The notes beneath the pieces were generated by a model that had not been told where the DNA came from, made no database searches, and saw only the letters and a program-made list of their open reading frames with translations. Below, in pieces: positions 22,002 through 27,227 of a DNA stretch of 27,227 nucleotides (positions are counted from its first letter, which is position 1; every line of letters begins with the position of its first letter). The stretch covers positions 1 through 27,227 of IMG/VR virus record IMGVR_UViG_3300009104_000102. The stretch is one strand, 5' to 3'. Source of the stretch: a virus. The translations under genes and the position numbers were made by a program.

Positions 22002-22685
22002 ATGACTGAAGCAAAAAGTTCTGTATCAAATGAAAAGAAGGTGGAGGCTCTGTATAAACATTTTAATACCAAGACGTTTAGAGAGGACTTGAGTAAGTGT
22101 ATTGAAACAAAGGGTGGTAAGGGTATGGAGTATATACCGTGGAGTAATATACTGGACAGATTTATTAAGGCCTGCCCCACTATGACTTATGAATTCCATA
22201 CCTACTTTCTTAAATTAAATCAGGCAGGAATACAGTGTGAAGCTACTCGTCCATTCATGGGAGACAAAGATACAGGGTATTTTGTCAAGACTTCTGTAAC
22301 CTGCTACGGTATTACCAGATCAATGACATCACCTATATATGGTCAAAACCATACACAGGTATCTTTAAAACCAAAAGCTAACCAGATACATAATGCACAG
22401 ATGCGTTGCCTCTGTAAGAACTTTGCTATGTTTGGTTGTGGTTTAGAGTTATGGACTAGAGAAGAAGTTACACAGCTAGAAGCAGAGGAGAGTACACCAG
22501 AAAATACAGGGTTAGAAGATGAGACAATGAACATGGTGAATGAGGTATTCCCTAACTCTAAAGAAGTAGACTCCAGACCTTGTAAAAAATGCGATACACC
22601 TATGACCCTGAAGAGTGGCAAGTTCGGTAGCTTCTATGCTTGTCCCAAATATCCTGAGTGCAAATACACTGAGCCTATAGAGTAG
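22002..22685 (+). CDS. Sak3-like single-strand annealing protein with topoisomerase zinc ribbon
   Basis: The first 165 residues of this 227-residue protein fit the DUF1071/Sak3 annealing-protein pattern: MEYIPWSNILDRFIKACP, then GYFVKTSVTCYGITRSMTSP, and NAQMRCLCKNFAMFGCGLEL. After a Glu-rich linker the C-terminus (residues about 193-227) is a type IA topoisomerase C4 zinc ribbon: CKKC near 194-197, SGKFGSFYACPKYPECKYT after it. The protein would coat and anneal the single strands made by the YqaJ-type nuclease. The added ribbon probably improves ssDNA binding. AAGGAGG precedes the ATG. Confidence 0.75.
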   Translation: MTEAKSSVSNEKKVEALYKHFNTKTFREDLSKCIETKGGKGMEYIPWSNILDRFIKACPTMTYEFHTYFLKLNQAGIQCEATRPFMGDKDTGYFVKTSVTCYGITRSMTSPIYGQNHTQVSLKPKANQIHNAQMRCLCKNFAMFGCGLELWTREEVTQLEAEESTPENTGLEDETMNMVNEVFPNSKEVDSRPCKKCDTPMTLKSGKFGSFYACPKYPECKYTEPIE

Positions 22686-22738
<53 letters not shown>

Positions 22739-22758
22739 TCTCTAGCGAGGAGTACTGT

Positions 22759-24084
22759 ATGGCACTAGATATAACGACTACCCCTGCGGTGTTTACAGAT
22801 AGAGAAGTTGAACGCTCGATGCTGAGTGCGATGCTAAACAGTAAACAAGATACCGCTTTTATCTTAGACAGGCTTAATGTAGACGACTTCTACTTTAATC
22901 ACCATCGTACTATATACCAGACCTGTAAAGATACATTTGGTTTGGGTGGTGAAATGGACTACATGACGGTGCGTTCTCAATTTAATACGAACCCTAGAGT
23001 ATCAGACTTACTGGATGAGATAAGACAGATACCGCAGTGGGATGTAAACAGAGAACAAGGCTGTAAGATACTAAAAGAATTTTCATCCAAGAGACAAGTA
23101 GCATACCTCTGTAATGAAGCACTACATAAGCTGACTGAGAATAAAGAGTCCGATGATGTAATACAGTTATTACAAAGTAAGTCTACTGGGATACTACAAG
23201 CTAGGAATTTTGTCTTTAATAAATCTGCTGTATCACCTACTGAAGAATGGGTCGGTGAGATACAAGATGAGATGGAATTAGGAGAGCGTCCTGCTGATGA
23301 GTATGACGGATACCCTGTAGGTATGCCTATGCTTGATGAGAAGATGAAGGGGCTACAGGATATTAATGTTATCTCTGCTCCTACTGGGCATGGCAAATCT
23401 ATGCTTGCATTGAATTGGGTAGTAAACATTTCTATGCAGGATAAATTTCCAGATCGCATACTCTACATCAATTACGAAATGAATCGTAAACAACTGGCAC
23501 GTAGAGTATTCTCTATTGCATCAGGTGTAACCTATAACGAAATATATAACAGGAGATTTCTGAATAGAGAAAATGCCGATGCTTATAACTTGGCACGTAT
23601 TCGTCTACTGGAGAGAAAGAATCTCATACTCACTAACAACGAACCTAAAACATTAGCCGTAACAATGGCACTGATACAAGAGCACGTAACCTGTAATAAA
23701 GTGAGCATTGTCGTTATAGATCATCTTGGAGAAATAGCCTCCGAGAAAGATGAGTATGCTATGGATCATTGGATGAAACTACAGAAGTACGTTAAGGAAT
23801 TAAAGAATGTTACGACTAGACTTGGGGTAAGACTTATAGTAGTAGCCCAACAAAACAGGGAAGGCTATAACAATGGCAGGGGTCAGGCAGGTGGGCTAGG
23901 TAGGGTAGCAGGTACACTCGAATTAAGTAGGATATGTGATTGCTTTATTAATATGTACCACACTAGAGAAGGTGATAAAATTATCTCACTAGAGAAAAAC
24001 CGTAACGGTGAGATATGCAAATTTAAAATCAACTTTGATGGAGCAAGACAAATCATTACACTGGAAGAGGAGGTACATGAATGA
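22759..24084 (+). CDS. DnaB-type replicative helicase
   Basis: This 441-residue protein has a DnaB N-terminal domain (residues 13-60, DREVERSMLSAMLN and the FYFNHHRTIYQ signature) and a RecA-like motor. Walker A is APTGHGKS (residues 207-214), the catalytic Glu is in YINYEMN (about 240), Walker B is VSIVVIDHLGE (Asp321), and the sensor Gln is in VVAQQNREG (364-365). It would unwind the fork as a hexamer. No separate primase or helicase loader is visible in the window. GAGGAG precedes the ATG at 22759. Confidence 0.88.
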   Translation: MALDITTTPAVFTDREVERSMLSAMLNSKQDTAFILDRLNVDDFYFNHHRTIYQTCKDTFGLGGEMDYMTVRSQFNTNPRVSDLLDEIRQIPQWDVNREQGCKILKEFSSKRQVAYLCNEALHKLTENKESDDVIQLLQSKSTGILQARNFVFNKSAVSPTEEWVGEIQDEMELGERPADEYDGYPVGMPMLDEKMKGLQDINVISAPTGHGKSMLALNWVVNISMQDKFPDRILYINYEMNRKQLARRVFSIASGVTYNEIYNRRFLNRENADAYNLARIRLLERKNLILTNNEPKTLAVTMALIQEHVTCNKVSIVVIDHLGEIASEKDEYAMDHWMKLQKYVKELKNVTTRLGVRLIVVAQQNREGYNNGRGQAGGLGRVAGTLELSRICDCFINMYHTREGDKIISLEKNRNGEICKFKINFDGARQIITLEEEVHE

Positions 24085-24317
24085 GCCTAGAATACGTTAT
24101 CGCTAGACCATGTGAAGAGTGTGGGAAAAAAGCACACCATAAACATGGACTGCAATACCTGATGGAAGAGGATACACAACAAGAGGGTAAGGGTACAACT
24201 AAGATATTTAATTCCCGAAATGAAGCAACTAGATGGATTAAGACCAGTATACCTAAGACATTATGGAAAGAAATTATGGTTATCCCATTATCAGAAGTCC
24301 CAGAATGGGACGGATAA
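24081..24317 (+). CDS. Small protein with CxxC-HxxxH motif
   Basis: This 78-residue protein overlaps the helicase stop by four bases (ATGA), so it is coupled to it. Near the N-terminus are CEECG (residues 11-15) and two to three His (KAHHKHG), a plausible zinc site. The rest is charged. I do not recognise a family. Being coupled to the helicase, a replication accessory role is conceivable but unproven. Confidence 0.5.
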   Translation: MSLEYVIARPCEECGKKAHHKHGLQYLMEEDTQQEGKGTTKIFNSRNEATRWIKTSIPKTLWKEIMVIPLSEVPEWDG

Positions 24318-24932
24318 ATTAGATGATAGTAGTCAGGGCAGGGGGGTTGGGTTATAAACTATAGGTTTTCCTTCATTTTTCCTATAGCGGACTTACCAAC
24401 AGCAGTTGAATCTGTACACCCCCTGCTTATCTTTAGTTGTCTGGAGGGCTGACTAGACATTAAACATACTGTAACCCAGTGCGGTGGGGTTTAGTTCGCT
24501 AACACATATTATTATTTTACAGAAGGAGCCGTCAAATCTGAATTAAATGGTTCAATAAACCTAGCATCCTTATTGCGAGACCATAGGCATGATGGTCTAT
24601 AAAATATCTACCCCGAAGGGGCAGGGGTTTATGCCAAGCCCCACTTATTTAACAGGAAGTGCGTAGTATCTCCTGTGATGGCAGGAACCATGCAGACAGT
24701 CTGCCAAACGAAAAAACGTATGTCCTGTATTACTAATAGTGTGCCTCCTGTTGGCACATAGAGAAACTATTAGCAGTATGAAAGACGGACTACGCACTGG
24801 ACAGTGTAGCAGGTTTTTGGTTTTGTTTTTCCTGCTACGGCATTGAAACCGTCAAAGGATGTAAAGTCTGTGAGTGCTCCTGTACCCAGAATGTATCATA
24901 GGAACTGGGTGCAGGGGTACTCCTTTTTAATC
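24318..24932 (+). ncRNA. Candidate large structured noncoding RNA
   Basis: About 615 bases contain no credible gene but many inverted repeats. GCAGGGGG (24338) pairs with CCCCCTGC (24419). CTATAGG (24359) pairs with CCTATAG (24381). AGACCAT (24578) pairs with ATGGTCT (24592). CCCC-GAA-GGGG stands at 24611. A ten-pair closing stem AGTGCGTAGT/ACTACGCACT (24658-24667 with 24789-24798) encloses three hairpins: TCCTG/CAGGA, GCAGA/TCTGC, and CTAATAG/CTATTAG stacked on TGTGCC/GGCACA. GTAGCAGG/CCTGCTAC (24806, 24831) has a U-rich loop. The block ends in a terminator. Size and branching recall the phage RNAs GOLLD and ROOL; identity with them is not established. The plus strand is chosen because of the terminator and flanking genes. 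Confidence 0.6.
24872..24928 (+). terminator. Intrinsic terminator ending the structured RNA
   Basis: GAGTGCTCCTGTACCCAG (24872-24889) pairs with 24905-24922 over 18 continuous pairs, three of them G-U, with a 15-base loop, followed by CTTTTT. It separates the RNA region from the resolvase gene. Confidence 0.65.
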
Positions 24933-24942
24933 TACCACTAAT

Positions 24943-24982
24943 AGGACATTTGCAGTACCGATAATGTCCTTTGACAAAAGGA
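24943..24982 (+). promoter_or_regulatory. Two exclusive hairpins at the resolvase ribosome site
   Basis: AGGACATT (24943-24950) pairs with AATGTCCT (24963-24970). Bases 24967-24972 (TCCTTT) can instead pair with AAAGGA (24977-24982), the Shine-Dalgarno of the gene starting at 24990. The first hairpin would expose the ribosome site and the second would hide it. No ligand or protein is known. Confidence 0.4.
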
Positions 24983-24989
24983 TACAACT

Positions 24990-25484
24990 ATGGGCGGTAA
25001 ATCAAGTAGAGACAAAGGACAAAGAGGGGAAAGAGAAGTCTGTAAGATATTATCTGAGCGACTTAACTTAGATGTGACCAGAGAACTAGGTGCCTCTAGG
25101 GACGGTGGTTGTGATATTAAAGTAACGATTGCAGAAATGAACTACTTTTTTGAAGTTAAACTTTACAGAAAAGTAACCCAGAGCCTTGTCCATGATTGGT
25201 GGATACAGGCATGGGAACAAGCCCAATCAGGCGAAAAAACAGGGTTGCTTAATGTAGTGCCTGTACTGATTTACAGGCAAAGCCATTGGAAAGAATGGGA
25301 GTGTGTTGTGCCTTTGAGTTGGATGATTTGGATGCTGGAGTGCAGTAATAAACTAAAAGCAAGAGAACGTAAAAATTATGAAAAAATTACTATGGGATTC
25401 AACTCACTTACTGATATTATCCTCATAGGTAAATCACACAAACACGTCAGCGAAGGCAAAATGGACATTCTAATGGAGAAGTAA
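24990..25484 (+). CDS. Hjc-like Holliday junction resolvase
   Basis: This 164-residue protein starts KGQRGEREVCKILSERL (Glu14), then LGASRDGGCDIKV (Asp42) and YFFEVKLYRK (Glu55, Lys57), the PD-(D/E)XK core of archaeal-Hjc-like and phage resolvases. It would cut four-way junctions left by the recombination system or by replication, before packaging. The ATG at 24990 has AAAGGA seven bases upstream within a switchable hairpin. The last 60 residues are an extension beyond the nuclease core with many Lys/Ser and no recognised motif. Confidence 0.72.
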   Translation: MGGKSSRDKGQRGEREVCKILSERLNLDVTRELGASRDGGCDIKVTIAEMNYFFEVKLYRKVTQSLVHDWWIQAWEQAQSGEKTGLLNVVPVLIYRQSHWKEWECVVPLSWMIWMLECSNKLKARERKNYEKITMGFNSLTDIILIGKSHKHVSEGKMDILMEK

Positions 25485-25487
25485 GCT

Positions 25488-25652
25488 ATGGATTGCGTTG
25501 TATGCGGTTGTTCAGAAGAAGTTGAGATACATGGTCATTACCAATGTGCAAAATGTGGGAGGATGTTAGATGGAGATTGTTGTCAAGGAGAACAAACCAA
25601 TAGTAAACCAGAAGAACAAAATAGAATACGACAGTCAGCCGATAACTGTTGA
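25488..25652 (+). CDS. Small zinc-ribbon protein overlapping the next gene
   Basis: This 54-residue protein has Cys pairs CVVC (residues 3-6) and CAKC (20-23), a mini zinc ribbon, then a hydrophilic Gln/Asn-rich tail. GGAG lies about ten bases before the ATG. Its last 83 bases overlap the following gene in another frame. The Cys pattern and ribosome site suggest it is real, but the tail may be just read-through of the overlap. Confidence 0.5.
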   Translation: MDCVVCGCSEEVEIHGHYQCAKCGRMLDGDCCQGEQTNSKPEEQNRIRQSADNC

Positions 25653-26124
25653 ACTAGAGTGGTTTGAAGTTTCAGTAGCCATACATTTATCAGGTTTAAG
25701 AAATACAGAATCGTTAAGAAGGGGCTATAATGATAAAGCTAAATATAAAGGCCGTGATCTGCACGATAATTTGTATGGTACACTAGGTGAAATAGCCTTT
25801 GCCAAAGCGACTAACTGTTATTTTCCTATGACTGTAAACACATTTAAAGAAGCTGATGTAGGCTCTCATTGGCAAATAAGAACAGTAGGAAGTAATAGGA
25901 ACAAAGATTTAATAATCAGACCAGAAGATAACGATGAACACTACTATGTTTTAGTAGAGGTTATTAAGAATAAAAGTGTGTACGACTGTACGATTCATGG
26001 ATGGATAACTGGTAAAGACGGTAAAGATAATAAATATCTTTCAGATTTTGGACATCCAGAGAGGCCAAAAGCATTTAGAATCCCCAAAAATCGGCTACAA
26101 CCTGCCTACCAGATGCCGATTTAA
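25570..26124 (+). CDS. PD-(D/E)XK nuclease-like phage protein
   Basis: This 184-residue protein fits a family of phage proteins with a restriction-endonuclease-like core: LYGTLGEIAFAKA (Glu74), EADVGSHWQIRT (Asp96, Gln102, Arg104) and HYYVLVEV, then IHGWITGKDG and KAFRIPKNRLQP at the end. A Gln replaces the usual Glu of the second motif, as in several such nucleases. GGGAGG stands before the ATG at 25570. Substrate and role are unknown. It is the last gene of the rightward unit. Confidence 0.6.
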   Translation: MEIVVKENKPIVNQKNKIEYDSQPITVELEWFEVSVAIHLSGLRNTESLRRGYNDKAKYKGRDLHDNLYGTLGEIAFAKATNCYFPMTVNTFKEADVGSHWQIRTVGSNRNKDLIIRPEDNDEHYYVLVEVIKNKSVYDCTIHGWITGKDGKDNKYLSDFGHPERPKAFRIPKNRLQPAYQMPI

Positions 26125-26140
26125 AGCCCCCAGATGCCGT

Positions 26141-26191
26141 AAATTTGTGAGTTTAGCCAAACCGCATGGTTAGCCATAGGCTCACGAATTT
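26141..26191. terminator. Stem-loop between convergent units
   Basis: AAATTTGTGAG (26141-26151) pairs with CTCACGAATTT (26181-26191), 11 pairs with one G-U. The loop carries AACC-GCAT-GGTT. Located between the ends of convergent genes it probably stops both transcripts, though T runs are short. CCAGATGCCG is repeated just left of it (26109 and 26130). Confidence 0.5.
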
Positions 26192-26394
26192 CGGCTTCTA
26201 TTTCGGCTTCTCGATACCAAACGTAAATTTTTTCTACTGTTGTTTAAGGGGTTACGGTCTTTATGGTCTACATCTTTACTGGACTTTCGGCCTTTTAAAA
26301 CTGTTCTTCTCGCCTTATTACGTCCTGCTCTTCTCTTAATCTGAGAAGGCTTACCCTGATAATTGTCGTATTCTTTTCTATAGTTCCTTGCCAC
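26182..26394 (-). CDS. Small HNH endonuclease-like protein
   Basis: This 70-residue, very basic protein has KDVDHKDRNPLNNSRKNLRL (residues 40-59), the core of the HNH_3-type homing and phage endonucleases, with Asp43-His44 and the Asn residues in place; the final His is not obvious. It is half the length of usual HNH enzymes. The start is a GTG at 26394 with AAGGAG. The C-terminus is encoded by a 12-bp tandem repeat (RSRNRSRN). It may be a packaging- or mobility-linked nicking enzyme or a relic. Confidence 0.6.
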   Translation of the reverse strand: MARNYRKEYDNYQGKPSQIKRRAGRNKARRTVLKGRKSSKDVDHKDRNPLNNSRKNLRLVSRSRNRSRNS

Positions 26395-26575
26395 TGGTTC
26401 TCCTTCCGTTTAAAGGGACGCACCCCATGTTGAGATTTCTAGGTAGTGATTCTTTTGGTACTTCTTTTATTTTCTGTATACATTTTTGTTCGCTGTCAAA
26501 GAATTCCATAACCTCTACTTCTATAACATGGGGTTCTGGAGTCAAAGCTAACTTAACAAATAAGAGTAACCACAT
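26378..26575 (-). CDS. Small secreted or membrane-tethered protein
   Basis: This 65-residue protein has a short hydrophobic start (MWLLLFVKLALTPEP), most likely a signal peptide or anchor, and two Cys (about residues 32 and 52) that could form a disulfide in the periplasm. It overlaps its downstream neighbour by 17 bases and starts in the upstream stop codon (TAATG). No family is recognised. Similar Cys-pair proteins occur in phage small-gene clusters without known roles. Confidence 0.5.
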   Translation of the reverse strand: MWLLLFVKLALTPEPHVIEVEVMEFFDSEQKCIQKIKEVPKESLPRNLNMGCVPLNGRRTSGKEL

Positions 26576-26838
26576 TATTTTCTTATAACCTTGATCTTTT
26601 TAATACAGGTTTTAGGTATATGAAAACGACCCTCCAAACCCTTATCGCTAGAAAGAGATCGACAAACGATTAGTTCTTCTTCAGTTTCCTCTAAATAGTA
26701 TCCTACTGTTGTGATATACATAGCTTTTGTGTCTATTTCAGACAGGAATTCCCAAGTATCTTCACCTTGAGCATCGAGCCATTGTATCTCTACAATCTTA
26801 TGTTTATCTTTAAATATCTTGGGTATCTTTTTTGGCAT
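26575..26838 (-). CDS. Hypothetical small beta-rich protein
   Basis: This 87-residue protein, basic at both ends, has alternating hydrophobic residues (IVEIQWLDAQGEDTWEF, TTVGYYLEETEEELIV) suggesting a small beta barrel. It is a frequent type in phage small-gene clusters, often called hypothetical. It overlaps the upstream gene by 29 bases and is followed directly by the secreted protein. The function is unknown. Confidence 0.55.
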   Translation of the reverse strand: MPKKIPKIFKDKHKIVEIQWLDAQGEDTWEFLSEIDTKAMYITTVGYYLEETEEELIVCRSLSSDKGLEGRFHIPKTCIKKIKVIRK

Positions 26839-27085
26839 GGATTTCTGTAGTGCGATGTTTGAGTAGATGTTGTAGGATCATATTATTTGTATCTTTAATA
26901 TGAGAAAGACTTTCATCGAGATCGTCTTTAGTTATATGTGTACGTTCTACATATTCTATTCTCTCCTCCATGTGATCTAGTCTTTTAAATAGCATCTTTA
27001 CAGTCCAAGCCCCTGTACTAGCGAGAATTCCCAGTGCCCATAACCACCACTCGTTGACCTTATCCACATTAATTTCTCGCTCCAT
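26810..27085 (-). CDS. Membrane protein with coiled-coil tail
   Basis: This 91-residue protein has one transmembrane segment (about residues 13-33, WWLWALGILASTGAWTVKM) and a long charged, heptad-like helix after it (KRLDHMEERIEYVERTH). This layout resembles small holin-like or spanin-like proteins and phage XhlA-type factors in reverse order. A GGAG-type ribosome site is not evident before the ATG at 27085; coupling to the upstream gene, whose stop is at 27088, is likely. The role in lysis is a guess from shape. Confidence 0.5.
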   Translation of the reverse strand: MEREINVDKVNEWWLWALGILASTGAWTVKMLFKRLDHMEERIEYVERTHITKDDLDESLSHIKDTNNMILQHLLKHRTTEIHAKKDTQDI

Positions 27086-27087
27086 AC

Positions 27088-27227
27088 TTATACTACAGGT
27101 TTTTCTGGTTGTTTTAGTTTAACTGCAACCTCTGGAACAACAGAGGCTTTACTTTTTTCCAATTCGTTACACCTAATGTGGAGTTGGCTAACATCCTGTT
27201 TATACTCTTTCCTATCTATCGAACTCA
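27088..27227 (-). CDS. C-terminal end of a gene cut by the window edge
   Basis: The frame runs without stops from the right edge to a TAA at 27088 and encodes a 45-residue C-terminus rich in Lys, Glu and Val, with a charged helix (KEYKQDVSQLHIRCNELEKS). The start lies beyond the window. Three bases separate it from the next gene, so both belong to the same leftward transcript. No family can be judged from this part. Confidence 0.55.
   Translation of the reverse strand, partial: SSIDRKEYKQDVSQLHIRCNELEKSKASVVPEVAVKLKQPEKPVV

Noticed and set aside
22977-23459. Minus-strand open frame of 160 codons opposite the helicase
   Set aside because: It lies wholly antisense to helicase motifs including Walker A, has no ribosome site, and is Ser/Cys-rich like a shadow frame.
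24547-24565. T-arm-like GGTTCAATAAACC that could be part of a tRNA
   Set aside because: The stem is only four pairs with a five-base loop, and no acceptor stem, anticodon arm or CCA-compatible spacing can be found around it.
24588-24666. 25-codon frame starting at the ATG pair at 24590 inside the RNA-like region
   Set aside because: It has no ribosome site and low-complexity sequence, and it ends within the long closing stem. Base pairing explains the region better than coding.
26182-26394. Homing-endonuclease invasion (intron or intein) because of the HNH motif
   Set aside because: The gene is free-standing, no split neighbour gene or intron core is seen, and it is far shorter than homing enzymes.

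Overview
This window is part of a tailed, short-tailed (podovirus) bacteriophage genome with T7-like virion architecture. It holds terminase, portal, scaffold, capsid, tail-adaptor, tail-nozzle and internal-virion genes in the usual order. Against this, no RNA polymerase or DNA polymerase gene is visible, and several sigma70-type promoters are, so transcription probably relies on host RNA polymerase. The host looks Gram-negative: there is a spanin-like lipoprotein, Shine-Dalgarno-led genes, and operators of the Fur type next to sites matching the sigma54 consensus. No integrase, tRNA, insertion sequence or CRISPR array was seen.

Layout. (1) 1-15508, minus strand. Reading from a promoter near 15.6 kb leftwards: a nucleotide-metabolism-like gene (DUF5664), a small conserved protein, a lysis-like cluster (amphipathic protein, nested lipoprotein, small membrane protein, secreted protein), terminase small and large subunits, two small proteins, portal, a small protein, scaffold, a Cys-rich protein, major capsid protein, a decoration-like protein, a terminator, an M15 peptidase, tail adaptor, tail nozzle, a gp13-like protein, a gp14-like protein and a very large gp15-like protein that runs off the left edge. 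(2) 15509-16522, a 1 kb control region without genes. It contains a strong minus-strand extended -10 promoter, four oriented Fur-box-like 21-mers plus one near-canonical Fur box, and six GG-N10-GC (sigma54 -24/-12) elements in inverted pairs. (3) 16523-17270, plus strand: a two-gene early unit closed by tandem hairpins, the second a textbook intrinsic terminator. (4) 17493-26124, plus strand: small membrane, zinc-ribbon and HTH proteins, then a replication and recombination module (DUF932 protein, YqaJ-type exonuclease, Sak3-like annealing protein with a topoisomerase zinc ribbon, DnaB-type helicase, Hjc-like resolvase, a second PD-(D/E)XK-like nuclease). (5) 24318-24989, inside that module: about 670 bases without a credible gene but dense in perfect inverted repeats, ending in an 18-bp terminator hairpin. 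This is a strong candidate for a large structured noncoding RNA. (6) 26182-27227, minus strand: an HNH-like protein, small secreted and membrane proteins, and a gene cut by the right edge.

How it fits together. The control region would fire the early/replication genes rightwards and the lysis/packaging/virion genes leftwards. The exonuclease-annealing pair, helicase and resolvase suggest recombination-assisted replication that borrows a polymerase from the host or from genes outside the window. The two most unusual items are the divergent control region, which looks wired to host iron and sigma54 regulators, and the ornate RNA-like element between helicase and resolvase.
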